35,602 nucleotides of DNA from an uncultured Clostridium sp. (GTDB lineage: Bacteria > Bacillota > Clostridia > TANB77 > CAG-508), in NCBI GenBank assembly GCA_900553405.1, contig USDF01000010.1, positions 1 to 35,602 of the forward strand, written 5' to 3'. This document shows, piece by piece, positions 23,335 through 31,721 of this stretch (position 1 is its first letter; each line of letters starts with the position of its first letter). Below the pieces are notes generated by a model. The model saw only the letters and a list, made by a program, of their open reading frames with translations. It did no database searches and was not told where the DNA came from. The position numbers and the translations under genes are program-made.

Positions 23335-24063
23335 TTAAAATGACGGCTTCCCTTTTATATATTTAAAGAAACCAAATGAATATGTTATTCTTTTTATACG
23401 AGCCTTGTTAAATTGTTTAAATAATCTATATATTCCTTCTAATCCCATTTTGCTAATAAACTTAGGAGCCCTTTTTATTTTTCCTGATACAAAATCCACT
23501 GTTCCTCCACTGCCAATAGCAAATTTAACTCCACATTTTGTTAGTTCTTCTAAATTATCTCTCATAAAAAATTCTTGTTTTGGTGCTCCAAATCCAACAA
23601 ATATTATATCTGGTTTTTCTTCCTTTATATGATTCATACAATCTTCTACAAATTTTTCTGAAAATGGATAGTTCTCATATGGTGGTGAATATCCTCCTAC
23701 TCTTATGCCATATTTTTCTTTAACATTTAAGACAGCTTGCCTATTTGAATCTTCTAAGCCACCTAAAAAATAAATTTTCATATTGTTTTCTTTTGCATAT
23801 TCACAAAAATCAAATACAATTTCACTACCTGACAATTTTTCAACTTGTTTAAATCTTTTGTCTGTAAGTCTTGCAAATTTTAATGGTATTTGTCCATCTA
23901 ATGTTGCATAATTTTGATTTACAAAATCGAATAATTTTTCATTTGTATTTGCTAGCCTAATTATTTGCGCATTAAGTGTAACAATACATTTTGTTTTATT
24001 TGGATCTTTTTTAAATAATTCTTCTTTATTTGTAAGATTTATATTTAAATTACAATATTTCAC
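23335..24063 (-). CDS. WecG/TagA/CpsF family glycosyltransferase
   Basis: GT26-type enzyme that typically transfers N-acetylmannosamine or a related sugar to a lipid-linked GlcNAc, as in wall teichoic acid or other surface polymer synthesis at the membrane. The 242-residue protein has the family marks: TLNAQIIRLA, the Asp-containing ATLDGQIPLKFA, KIYFLGG, and FVGFGAPKQEFFM with its conserved Gln. C-terminal basic residues (KARIKRITYSF) suit membrane contact. The expected length is met. Other teichoic acid genes are not in the window, so the exact polymer is unknown. Confidence 0.92.
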   Translation of the reverse strand: MKYCNLNINLTNKEELFKKDPNKTKCIVTLNAQIIRLANTNEKLFDFVNQNYATLDGQIPLKFARLTDKRFKQVEKLSGSEIVFDFCEYAKENNMKIYFLGGLEDSNRQAVLNVKEKYGIRVGGYSPPYENYPFSEKFVEDCMNHIKEEKPDIIFVGFGAPKQEFFMRDNLEELTKCGVKFAIGSGGTVDFVSGKIKRAPKFISKMGLEGIYRLFKQFNKARIKRITYSFGFFKYIKGKPSF

Positions 24064-24090
24064 TATTTTTCTCCTTTAAATTAAAATATT

Positions 24091-24603
24091 TTATTTGCAT
24101 CCTATATATGGAATATTTCTATTAAATCCATCTTCATCATCAAATCCATATCCTATTATAAATTTATTTGGAACTTCAAAACCTAAATAATCTATATTTA
24201 CTTCAACTTCTCTTCTACTTGGTTTACTTAATAAGCTACATATTTTTATATCTCTAGGATTTTTTTCTTTTAAATGTTCTATTAAATACTTCATGCTTCT
24301 TCCTGTATCTACTATATCTTCTATTATTAAAACATTTTTATCTTCTACTTTTTTCTTATCTATGTCTAAATATTTTTTTATTTCTCCTGTACTTTCTGTT
24401 CCTTCATAACTTGATATTTTTATAAACTCTACTTGCATTCTCGTTTTCATTTTTAATGTTAAATCTACTGCAAAAAATGCAGCACCATTTAATACACATA
24501 TTGCCACTATTTCTTGTCCATCATAATTTTCATCTATCTGTTTTGCTAATTCTTCTATTCTTTTATCTAATTCTTCTTTTCCTATTAATTCTTTTAGTTC
24601 CAT
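24091..24603 (-). CDS. hpt: Hypoxanthine phosphoribosyltransferase
   Basis: Purine salvage enzyme converting hypoxanthine or guanine with PRPP to IMP or GMP. The 170-residue protein has the usual length, with the PRPP-binding loop VLIIEDIVDTGRSM at 91-104, the substrate region VLNGAAFF (38-45) and the C-terminal FIIGYGFDDEDGFNRNIPYIG typical of Hpt. AATGGAGGAA precedes the start. It leads a probable short operon with the glycosyltransferase (27-nt gap) and perhaps the HAD gene. Confidence 0.95.
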   Translation of the reverse strand: MELKELIGKEELDKRIEELAKQIDENYDGQEIVAICVLNGAAFFAVDLTLKMKTRMQVEFIKISSYEGTESTGEIKKYLDIDKKKVEDKNVLIIEDIVDTGRSMKYLIEHLKEKNPRDIKICSLLSKPSRREVEVNIDYLGFEVPNKFIIGYGFDDEDGFNRNIPYIGCK

Positions 24604-24678
24604 TTATTCCTCCATTTTTTATAAAAAATTTATTCATTTTTCATAACTTATATTAATAACCCAATTATATAAAAAATA

Positions 24679-24704
24679 CAGATAATTTTCAATATAATTA
24701 CCTG
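24679..24704 (-). terminator. Rho-independent terminator after the HD hydrolase gene
   Basis: Minus-strand 9-bp stem with one G-U pair (arms 24696-24704 and 24679-24687), 8-nt loop, followed by TATTTTTTATA. It lies 12 nt beyond the HD gene stop and separates it from hpt. Confidence 0.65.
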
Positions 24705-24715
24705 CATTTTCTTAT

Positions 24716-25741
24716 TTAAAAATTAAAGTCAAGATATACATAGTTTGACATATCATATGCTAAATTTCCTTCAATCATCTCTTTTGCTTTTTTACATACT
24801 TTTGATATTCTCTCTCCATTTACTAATGGATCAATATATCTAACTTTTGTACCATGATGTACAGAATACACCCCTTTTGGCTCTTCTTTTGAAGTTTTTA
24901 CTTTTTTAGCTTTTGCCCAAGTATTAAATATATCTTTATATTGTGATTTCTTAATTATATCAATAATGTCTTGGTCTTTCATATTGTATAAATCATCTAA
25001 AGTTATTATTTTCTCTTCGTTTAGCCTTTTTATAATATCAGCCAATAATTGCATTGAATATCTTGTTCTATCTTCCATATATATTACTGACATTTTACTA
25101 GTTAATTCAACAAATCTTTTTGCTATTTTTTCATTTCTAAATGATAACTCTTCTATATTTTCCTCATTCTTCTCAACTTCTATATCATTATATATTTTTC
25201 GTACTTCATCAATATCTACTAATTCATATGTAAATAATGCGTTTGTTAAAGAATATTCTAATCTGTCTGCTGAAAGTTTAGGTGTATCGTTGTCTGCTAT
25301 TGGGTACAAATGATAGTCATTAATTTCTTCTAGTTTTATATTATCTCTTTTTAACAATTGCATAATTTCTTCTGAATTTTTTATAATCTGTGTAGTCAAA
25401 TCTTCTGTAGATTCTTGAGTCATATAATCTCCGTTCAAAAAGTCTACACAATGTTTAAATGCTGGTGTTGCTATATCATGAAATAGACCTGATAATGTTT
25501 GTTTTTTATCATGAGTAAAATGCCAAACAATTAAAGCAACTCCTATTGAGTGTTCTAAACTTGAATATAAAATTCTACTTTCAAATAAATCTGAATATAT
25601 AGTTCCACAAGTTATTGATATATATTGTTGTTTTAATAATTCCTTTGTATTTATATATTTATTTAACCATTTTGGAAATTCTGGTTCTAATATTTTAAAA
25701 TATTCTTTTACACCTTCGTTTAAAGTACTTATATAGTCCAT
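24716..25741 (-). CDS. HD-domain phosphohydrolase
   Basis: The 341-residue cytoplasmic metal-dependent phosphohydrolase of the dGTPase/YwfO-like group. Metal ligands are H64 in SSLEHSIGVA, H88-D89 in GLFHDIATPAFKH, and D159 in SADRLEYS. The substrate is probably a nucleotide or phosphate ester but cannot be fixed. The frame opens 13 codons earlier, without a ribosome binding site; ATAGGAGAG 8 nt before the ATG at 25741 decides the start. It stands alone between two untranslated gaps, with a terminator after it. Confidence 0.85.
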   Translation of the reverse strand: MDYISTLNEGVKEYFKILEPEFPKWLNKYINTKELLKQQYISITCGTIYSDLFESRILYSSLEHSIGVALIVWHFTHDKKQTLSGLFHDIATPAFKHCVDFLNGDYMTQESTEDLTTQIIKNSEEIMQLLKRDNIKLEEINDYHLYPIADNDTPKLSADRLEYSLTNALFTYELVDIDEVRKIYNDIEVEKNEENIEELSFRNEKIAKRFVELTSKMSVIYMEDRTRYSMQLLADIIKRLNEEKIITLDDLYNMKDQDIIDIIKKSQYKDIFNTWAKAKKVKTSKEEPKGVYSVHHGTKVRYIDPLVNGERISKVCKKAKEMIEGNLAYDMSNYVYLDFNF

Positions 25742-25818
25742 ATTTATCTCTCCTATTTTTTCAGTAATTTTTATAATCAATGTTATGTTTTCGTAACTTG
25801 CTCATAGAATTTTTAAAA

Positions 25819-26295
25819 TTACAAAGTTCTATAATTGTTTTTGTCTGCTCTTTCATCTAGTTTTCTATCATATTGTTCATTTTTATAAAACCAGTCTGTT
25901 TCTTTATTTACTGGGTTTTTAGTTCTTGTTTTATCTAGCAAAATGTCAAATATAGCTGCTATTGGAAGTACAACTGCAATTAAAGCTATAAACATATTCA
26001 TATATGTTTCTGGGCTAAGTGTTTCACCATTTATCATAGGTATAATATTTTCTATTAGTCCTCTTCCAAAATAATAGCCATAACCTATTAAATATACAAT
26101 TGCAGCCCAAATTTTTCTTTTAAATATAAATGGTATCAATGCTAGAACAACAAATAACAATACAACTTCTATATTATTATCTATTGGTTTTAATGCAAAT
26201 TCAATATCTAATGTTCCTGTTATAGCAATTATAAGTCTTAATATCCAAAACATTATTATAAACATTGTTATTAACCAACTACTTAAATTTTTCAT
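25819..26295 (-). CDS. Four-helix membrane protein of unknown function
   Basis: The 158-residue protein has four predicted membrane helices (about 8-27, 42-57, 62-80, 98-120) and a charged C-terminal tail (about 125-158) rich in Lys, Arg, Asp and Asn. The ribosome binding site AAAGGAGA is 7 nt upstream. I recognise no family or motif. It is flanked by a terminator upstream and the HD hydrolase gene downstream, 77 nt away, so it may share a transcript with the latter. Confidence 0.75.
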   Translation of the reverse strand: MKNLSSWLITMFIIMFWILRLIIAITGTLDIEFALKPIDNNIEVVLLFVVLALIPFIFKRKIWAAIVYLIGYGYYFGRGLIENIIPMINGETLSPETYMNMFIALIAVVLPIAAIFDILLDKTRTKNPVNKETDWFYKNEQYDRKLDERADKNNYRTL

Positions 26296-26391
26296 TTAAT
26301 TTTCTCCTTTTAATTTTCTTTTTCTTATAAGTAATATTAATATAATTTGTAATAGACTCTACTAATTTTTTTCGTAAAATAAGAAAAAAAT

Positions 26392-26424
26392 TTAGAGGTT
26401 AGAATTATTAGTTCCAACCTCCAA
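26392..26424 (-). terminator. Rho-independent terminator after the DUF1292 gene
   Basis: Minus-strand 12-bp stem with two G-U pairs (arms 26413-26424 and 26392-26403), 9-nt loop, then a run of seven T. It starts 7 nt beyond the DUF1292 stop. Confidence 0.8.
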
Positions 26425-26431
26425 CCTTTTA

Positions 26432-26749
26432 TTATTGTTCATCATCAACAAAGTTAAATTCGTCTTTGAATTTTTCTTTAAATATTTCAAATACTTTGTT
26501 AAGTGTATCTTCATCATCAACACTTACGTAAGATTCTTCTTCTTCAGATTCTGTATCTTCTACTTTTAGAATTACAACTTCTCCTTCTGCTTCTTCATCT
26601 TCTTCTACTGGAAGTAATACTACGTATTCTTCTCCTTCTAGTTCAATTAAATCTAAAAATTCAAAAGGTACTTCTTCTCCATTTTCATCGTTTAATACGA
26701 TAATATTATCTAATTCCTCCTCTGGAATGTTGTTTTCATTTTCATCCAT
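26432..26749 (-). CDS. DUF1292 (YrzB-like) acidic protein
   Basis: The 105-residue, highly acidic cytoplasmic protein. The core INVL-type strand DNIIVLNDENGEEVPFEF, then EEYVVLLPVEE and EGEVVILKVE, matches DUF1292. The function is unknown, but in Firmicutes it is often found next to ireB and ruvX, as here. The frame opens at a TTG seven codons earlier, which overlaps the AAAGGAGA ribosome binding site, so the ATG at 26749 is the true start. A separate promoter candidate lies in the 122-nt gap after ruvX. Confidence 0.9.
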   Translation of the reverse strand: MDENENNIPEEELDNIIVLNDENGEEVPFEFLDLIELEGEEYVVLLPVEEDEEAEGEVVILKVEDTESEEEESYVSVDDEDTLNKVFEIFKEKFKDEFNFVDDEQ

Positions 26750-26835
26750 TTTAAAATTTTCTCCTTTCAATTATTTATATTAATTGTATTTCTACAATAT
26801 TAATATCTTTTCGTTAGTATTTGTAATTTTGTTTT

Positions 26836-26864
26836 ATCATATACTATTTTTTATATTTGTGCAA
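26836..26864 (-). promoter_or_regulatory. Candidate promoter for the DUF1292 gene
   Basis: Minus strand TTGCAC (26859-26864), 17 bp, TATGAT (26836-26841), in the gap after ruvX. The -10 matches 5 of 6, the -35 only 3 of 6. Confidence 0.35.
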
Positions 26865-26871
26865 TATATGT

Positions 26872-27294
26872 TTAAAAATTTTCACATTTTTTCATATAAG
26901 TTTCTAAAATATATACTGCTGATATGGTATCTACTATATTTCTTTTTTTATTTTTATTAACATTCAAGAAATTCATTGTTTTATGCGCTGCGACTGTTGT
27001 AAGTCTTTCATCTATTGTTTCTATTGCTATTTTTGGAAACCTACATTTGCATTTATGTATAAATTTTTCTGTTACTTCAACTCTTTCAGTTTTAGTTCCA
27101 TTCATATTTATTGGCATTCCTATAACAAAGGTATCTATTTCATATTGATTTAGCAACTCTTCAAGTCTTTTTAATACTAATTTGTCATTTCCTTGGTGAT
27201 GGATAGTTTCTAATCCTTGTACAGTGATATTTAATGCATCTGTTATAGCAATTCCGACTCTAGCGTCTCCATAATCTATTCCAAGTTTTCTCAT
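26872..27294 (-). CDS. ruvX: Putative pre-16S rRNA nuclease / Holliday junction resolvase-like YqgF
   Basis: RNase H-fold protein of the YqgF/RuvX family, implicated in 16S rRNA 5' processing. The 140-residue protein of usual length has the first catalytic Asp D7 in GIDYGDARVGIA, the strand FVIGMPINMNG, ETIDERLTT and the last acidic motif VDTISAVYILE. It follows ireB with a 5-nt gap. The order ireB-ruvX-DUF1292 is the conserved Firmicute arrangement, which supports all three calls. Confidence 0.94.
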   Translation of the reverse strand: MRKLGIDYGDARVGIAITDALNITVQGLETIHHQGNDKLVLKRLEELLNQYEIDTFVIGMPINMNGTKTERVEVTEKFIHKCKCRFPKIAIETIDERLTTVAAHKTMNFLNVNKNKKRNIVDTISAVYILETYMKKCENF

Positions 27295-27299
27295 TACTA

Positions 27300-27554
27300 T
27301 TATTCTTCCATTCCTATATAGTTTTTAACCATTTTTTCTAATAATTCATCTCTTTCTATTTGACGAATTAAATTTCTAGCTCCCTTATGACTAGTAATAT
27401 ATGTTGGATCTCCAGATAAAATATAACCAACTATTTGATTAACTGGATTATATCCTTTTTCTGATAACGCTTCATATACTTCTTTTAAAATTTCTCTAGT
27501 TTCTAATTTTCCTTCATTTGGTACTTTGAAGCACATTGTTTCATCATTTGCCAT
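27300..27554 (-). CDS. ireB: IreB family regulatory phosphoprotein
   Basis: The 84-residue cytoplasmic protein. In Enterococcus, IreB is a substrate of the Ser/Thr kinase IreK and lowers cephalosporin resistance. The family marks are EILKEVYEALSEKGYNPVNQIVGYILSGDPTYI and HKGARNLIRQIERDE. T6 in the N-terminal NDETM lies near the position of the phosphorylated threonines in IreB. The frame opens 16 codons earlier inside the preceding gene, but AAGGAGG 8 nt upstream of the ATG at 27554 decides the start. Confidence 0.94.
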   Translation of the reverse strand: MANDETMCFKVPNEGKLETREILKEVYEALSEKGYNPVNQIVGYILSGDPTYITSHKGARNLIRQIERDELLEKMVKNYIGMEE

Positions 27555-27576
27555 ACTATTTACCTCCTTAATAAGT

Positions 27577-28674
27577 CTATATATAATTAATTTGGCTTTC
27601 ATTTTCCTTTGCAGAATCTATATATTCTTCTAATTTTTTAGTAGTTCCTTCTAAAGCTGTTCCTTTATAATAAGTAGTAACTGCTACATTAATTTTAGGA
27701 CTAACTATTTGTGGTTTATCTCCCTCAAATACATCTTCTTCTACTTGTTCTATTTTCATATTCTCGACATTTTCCTTTATTCCAGTCATAAACTCTGTTA
27801 TTCCATTCACATCTATCCCAGTAAATGCTATTACAAATTTTGGTCCCATATATCTTACAAAAACATATTCAGGAGTTATATTTTGCCTTACCATATCACT
27901 AACTTTTGAAATAACATAATTTCCTGTATGTCTACCATATTCTTCGTTAATATTATTTATGTTTATTATTTTGAACATACATATAGCAGAAGTATCATAT
28001 TCATCAATTTTTCTTTTACCTTCCCCATATAGATATTCTTCTGATTTTAGTCCTGTGAACTTGTCGTCTCTAACTATATTTTCTATTACATTTTGTTTAT
28101 CTATTGTTTTTATTACAGATATTATATTATTTTTAACAACTTCTAATATAGTTGTATCTATGTTGTCAAAATCATGTGGAACTCCACTTTCAATAATCCA
28201 ATATCCTATATATATATTATCTATATATAATGGAAAAAACATTGCTGATTTTGCTCTTCCAAATTCCATTTTTTGATAAGGAAGTCTATCTCCCTCTTTT
28301 TCTATTGTAATATATTTAGGAGTTGCTGTTTGAATACTGTCTTTAAAAATTTCTTCTGAGTGTAGGTTTTTTAAAGTATCCCAATGTTTACTATCTACAT
28401 TTGTTGCTTTTATTGTATACTCAGCACCATTATATACAACAATTGTAGAATATTTTATGTCATATTTTTCAATTAATATATCATTAATTTTCTTAATTTT
28501 TTCATCTGGTGTTTTTTCTTCACTAATAGTATCCATAAATTCTTGTAATACATTTAAGCTTACTATTTTTTGGTTTAAGTTACTAAAAGTATCTATTTTC
28601 TTATGCACTGACATATTGTATAACATTAAAAATACAATAATGACTACTAGTAATATAATCATAGCTATAGTCAA
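27577..28674 (-). CDS. GAF-GGDEF-like membrane protein with degenerate GGDEF motif
   Basis: The 365-residue protein has one N-terminal helix (about 3-22), a short coiled linker, a GAF-like domain (about 43-195), and a GGDEF-fold domain (about 200-355) starting with RDDKFTGLKSEEYL. The active-site position reads RYMGPKF instead of RYGGDEF, so cyclic di-GMP synthesis is very unlikely; it may sense or scaffold. An ATG exists at 28689, but the perfect ribosome binding site GGAGGTG overlaps it and suits the TTG at 28674, so that start is preferred with moderate certainty. It is 25 nt or more after the 792-residue gene, and probably co-transcribed. Confidence 0.8.
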   Translation of the reverse strand: MTIAMIILLVVIIVFLMLYNMSVHKKIDTFSNLNQKIVSLNVLQEFMDTISEEKTPDEKIKKINDILIEKYDIKYSTIVVYNGAEYTIKATNVDSKHWDTLKNLHSEEIFKDSIQTATPKYITIEKEGDRLPYQKMEFGRAKSAMFFPLYIDNIYIGYWIIESGVPHDFDNIDTTILEVVKNNIISVIKTIDKQNVIENIVRDDKFTGLKSEEYLYGEGKRKIDEYDTSAICMFKIININNINEEYGRHTGNYVISKVSDMVRQNITPEYVFVRYMGPKFVIAFTGIDVNGITEFMTGIKENVENMKIEQVEEDVFEGDKPQIVSPKINVAVTTYYKGTALEGTTKKLEEYIDSAKENESQINYI

Positions 28675-28714
28675 ATTTAGCACCTCCATTTTTTGCTATT
28701 TTTGTTTTTCCTTT

Positions 28715-31093
28715 TTAATAATTTCTTTTCATTTTATCTAAAGTAGAATTCATATTGTTAGAAAATGTGCTTCCTGCATATTTATTATATTTAGGGTTGC
28801 TATATTTTGCTTTGTTGCTATTCATAGAATTTCCTATTACAGGATATACCATATTTGCTAATTTATTTAATGAATTAATAAATTCTTTTGAATATCCACT
28901 TAAAGTAATATTACAATTTATTAGACCTTCTAAGTATTTTGCATACACTTGTCCATCAAATGGTATTACACAATATTGAATTGTTTCTCTATTAAATAAT
29001 TCTGTCATAAATGACATTGCAGGATCATTGTAAAATGCCATTCCACCTATAATTGCCTTCTCTGTAACACCTCTAACTTTAGTATATTTATTTATAACTG
29101 CTCTTAATTTATTTGGTTCTAATATACCTTTTGCTTTTAATTCTCTTAAATAAGCTGTTAATGGTTGAATTGTAAGTACATCCATACTTTGTACTAAATA
29201 CATTTCACTTGCTTCTTTTAAATAACCATATTGTGTAGAGAAATCACAATCTAACAATATTAAAGCATAATTTTTTACTAATGTTTCTAATATTGAAGTA
29301 TAATCTTCAATATTATTTTTTTCTCCTGGTAATGATGTATATACATCTAAATTATTATTTACTTTTATACCTTCAGTAATTCCTTGACTTAATTTTTCTG
29401 TGCAATCATACGCTATCTTTCTTAATTGTTCTTCATTTTTTGTATAAATATAGTATGAATTTTTATTTTCTGTTAAATCTAAAATTGCTGTTTTTATTCC
29501 TTGATTTGATAATACTTCTGCTAAATTATTTACTAAGAATGATGTTCCATTTTTTGGAGTTCCTACAAAAGCTACTATTTTTTTATCTTTTGTTAGTAAG
29601 CTTTCTAAATTTGCAGATGATTCTCTATAATTTTGTAAATGTGATTCTTTTTGTACTGGATTAAAGAAATCCTCTTCGCTATTTGAATTATAACTATTTG
29701 TATTATAATTATTATTTGTCATTTGTTCTTCTTGTTGTCCTTGTTCGTCATCTTCCCAGCCTGGAAGAACATTTTCTTCATCGTCTTCTTGAGTATTATA
29801 ATTGTTTGAATCCACATCTTCAAATCCTGGTAATACTTCATCATCAAATCCTGGAAGTATTGTATCTTCTTCAAATTGTGATTCATTATTATTTGATTTC
29901 ATTACGCTTGGAGTTTGTTTTTCTTCAGTTTCTGGATTTTCAGTTTCTTCTTCAAATCCTGGTAACATAGAATCTTCTTCAGGTTCTACCATAGTTTCTT
30001 CTATAGGATTTTTTCTTGGTCTACCTCTTCCTTTTTTTGGTTTTTCTTCTACTTGAACAATTTCAGGTTGTATTTTTCTTGGTCTACCTCTTCTTTTCTT
30101 TGTTTCTTCATTTACTACTGGCATTTCTTGTTTTTTAGTTACATATTCTTCCATATTTTCCTTCTCAGAGTCTTGTAAATCCAATTTTGATTCTAAATTT
30201 TCTTTTGGTTCATCTGTTTTTTGAACTCTTTTCATTGTATTAGCTGACGGAATAATAACTGGTTTAGTTAATTTTTTCTCGCCACTTGGTATAGACTCTA
30301 CTTTTATTCCATTATTACTAAGTGTTTTGCTTGTATTGTTGTTTAATTTTGTTTTATTTTTGCTTTGATATTGTCCATATTTTTGCGTTTTTGGCTTTTC
30401 AAATGACATTAATTGTTGATATCTAGGGCTATTTTCTTCCAATACTGCTTTAACATTTAATGGTAAAAATTTTATAATAACTCTTAATTGTTGATCTGTA
30501 TATTGAGAAGCAATGCTATCAAAACTTTCTACATAACGCTCTTCATTTTTTCCTAAACGTTTATAATGTGTTAATATATTTTGAATTTCTGTTTCACTAA
30601 CATCTGCTTCATTTTCTGGTTTATATTCAACATCATTAGAATCTATTTTATAATAAATTTTTGCTTCTTTTTTGGATCTTGGTTTTTGAATTAATTTACA
30701 CACTTCTTCTATTCTTCTATCTTGTCCAATTAAAGCACTATAAACACCTATTCCAAATAATTTTATTAATAAGTTATCTGATTTAGTACGTCTATCTGTT
30801 GCTATTAATATAATAGGAATGTCTTCACCTGCAGTGGTTGAAGCCTCATCTGAAATATTGTCTAATTTTTCAAATATAAAATTATCTATAGTCTCATAAT
30901 TGTTATTAGTGAAAGGCTCTAAGTCCTCACTTATAACAATACGGTCATAAGTCTTATCTCTCTCAAGCTCTTTTATAATAGCATTAAAATAATATACATT
31001 TTTACTTAAAATTATTTCTTTATACATTTGTTGATATTTTTTTATAATTGTTTCTGAAATAGATTCATTACTCACTGCAAATAAAACTTTCAT
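28715..31093 (-). CDS. CpaE-like protein with REC-like N-terminus, AT-hooks and LPGF repeats
   Basis: The 792-residue cytoplasmic protein. Residues 1-135 look like a receiver-like domain (MKVLFAVSNES; YDRIVISEDLEP; IPIILIATDRR), as in CpaE. The middle is disordered and holds two AT-hook-like motifs, RRGRPRK (334-340) and RGRPRK (356-361), then four acidic LPG(F/W) repeats at 377, 413, 421 and 443. Residues 505-745 are MinD-like, with KIVAFVGTPKNGTSFL, LILLDCDFS (Walker B-like) and the phrase QSMDVLTIQPL. The P-loop GTPKNGTS has Thr where the catalytic Lys is expected. It is translated 4 nt after the preceding gene. A role in positioning the pilus-like machine is inferred. Confidence 0.85.
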   Translation of the reverse strand: MKVLFAVSNESISETIIKKYQQMYKEIILSKNVYYFNAIIKELERDKTYDRIVISEDLEPFTNNNYETIDNFIFEKLDNISDEASTTAGEDIPIILIATDRRTKSDNLLIKLFGIGVYSALIGQDRRIEEVCKLIQKPRSKKEAKIYYKIDSNDVEYKPENEADVSETEIQNILTHYKRLGKNEERYVESFDSIASQYTDQQLRVIIKFLPLNVKAVLEENSPRYQQLMSFEKPKTQKYGQYQSKNKTKLNNNTSKTLSNNGIKVESIPSGEKKLTKPVIIPSANTMKRVQKTDEPKENLESKLDLQDSEKENMEEYVTKKQEMPVVNEETKKRRGRPRKIQPEIVQVEEKPKKGRGRPRKNPIEETMVEPEEDSMLPGFEEETENPETEEKQTPSVMKSNNNESQFEEDTILPGFDDEVLPGFEDVDSNNYNTQEDDEENVLPGWEDDEQGQQEEQMTNNNYNTNSYNSNSEEDFFNPVQKESHLQNYRESSANLESLLTKDKKIVAFVGTPKNGTSFLVNNLAEVLSNQGIKTAILDLTENKNSYYIYTKNEEQLRKIAYDCTEKLSQGITEGIKVNNNLDVYTSLPGEKNNIEDYTSILETLVKNYALILLDCDFSTQYGYLKEASEMYLVQSMDVLTIQPLTAYLRELKAKGILEPNKLRAVINKYTKVRGVTEKAIIGGMAFYNDPAMSFMTELFNRETIQYCVIPFDGQVYAKYLEGLINCNITLSGYSKEFINSLNKLANMVYPVIGNSMNSNKAKYSNPKYNKYAGSTFSNNMNSTLDKMKRNY

Positions 31094-31097
31094 TTGT

Positions 31098-31544
31098 TTA
31101 ACCCCTCCAACCTTTTACTACGATTGCAAATATTAATGGTAATACTTGCGCTATTACAAATATTGTAATAATTGAAATCATAATAGCAAAACCTTTATCT
31201 CTTGTGTCTAGTTTACGAATACCTAAAACATATTGATAAATAGCACTTATAGCTATTCCTACAAAACAAAATGGAATACTATAGATTTGTACTTTATTTA
31301 ATATGTATGCTGTTAATCCGTATGTTTCTGAGCCATATGCTGCTTGATAATCTTCTAATGTTTTTTTCTCATTATCTTTTATTTCTACTAATTGACTCAT
31401 TGTTTCACTTTGTTTTACTTCATTTACTATTGAATTCGTTGCTTTTGTTGTTCTTGTATTAACTGTAGCTGTATTAGTTGCAAATACTGCTGTAGTAGAG
31501 AATATACAAACAACAATAGCAAAAGCTATACTTATTTTTTTCAT
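31098..31544 (-). CDS. Secreted/membrane protein with N-terminal signal and two C-terminal helices
   Basis: The 148-residue protein has a classical signal peptide (about 1-22, ending VFA-T), a Thr/Lys-rich polar region (about 25-75), and two membrane helices (about 85-107 and 118-142) with a short basic loop between them. This topology recalls VirB2/TrbC-type subunits, but no sequence match is evident. It is the first gene of the operon with the 792-residue CpaE-like protein, 4 nt apart. A membrane anchor for that protein is one possibility. AAAGGGGC precedes the start. Confidence 0.78.
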   Translation of the reverse strand: MKKISIAFAIVVCIFSTTAVFATNTATVNTRTTKATNSIVNEVKQSETMSQLVEIKDNEKKTLEDYQAAYGSETYGLTAYILNKVQIYSIPFCFVGIAISAIYQYVLGIRKLDTRDKGFAIMISIITIFVIAQVLPLIFAIVVKGWRG

Positions 31545-31609
31545 TTATAGTTGCCCCTTTCTAGCACTTCCTATTTTTTTACTTTTCTGGCACAAATTAT
31601 ACTTATATT

Positions 31610-31638
31610 ATAATACAATATTATCAAAAAAATAGCAA
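31610..31638 (-). promoter_or_regulatory. Candidate promoter of the second pilus-linked operon
   Basis: Minus strand TTGCTA (31633-31638), 17 bp, TATTAT (31610-31615), about 65 nt before the 148-residue gene. Other TATAAT-like boxes lie nearby, so the exact one is uncertain. Confidence 0.35.
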
Positions 31639-31690
31639 GAAAATATGAATATTTTTTTTATTTTCTTTTAGGGAAACTAGACTAAAACGG

Positions 31691-31717
31691 AAAAAGGACT
31701 TTTTTACAGCCCTTTTT
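31691..31717 (-). terminator. Rho-independent terminator after the acylation operon
   Basis: Minus-strand 10-bp stem with one G-U pair (arms 31708-31717 and 31691-31700), 7-nt loop, with the T-run partly within the stem. It starts 4 nt after the DHHW gene stop. Confidence 0.7.
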
Positions 31718-31721
31718 TATT

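Noticed and set aside
29683..30056. Plus-strand ORFs with Ser/Asn-Pro-Gly repeats
   Set aside because: These are the reverse reading of the LPGF repeat region of the 792-residue gene, not separate genes.
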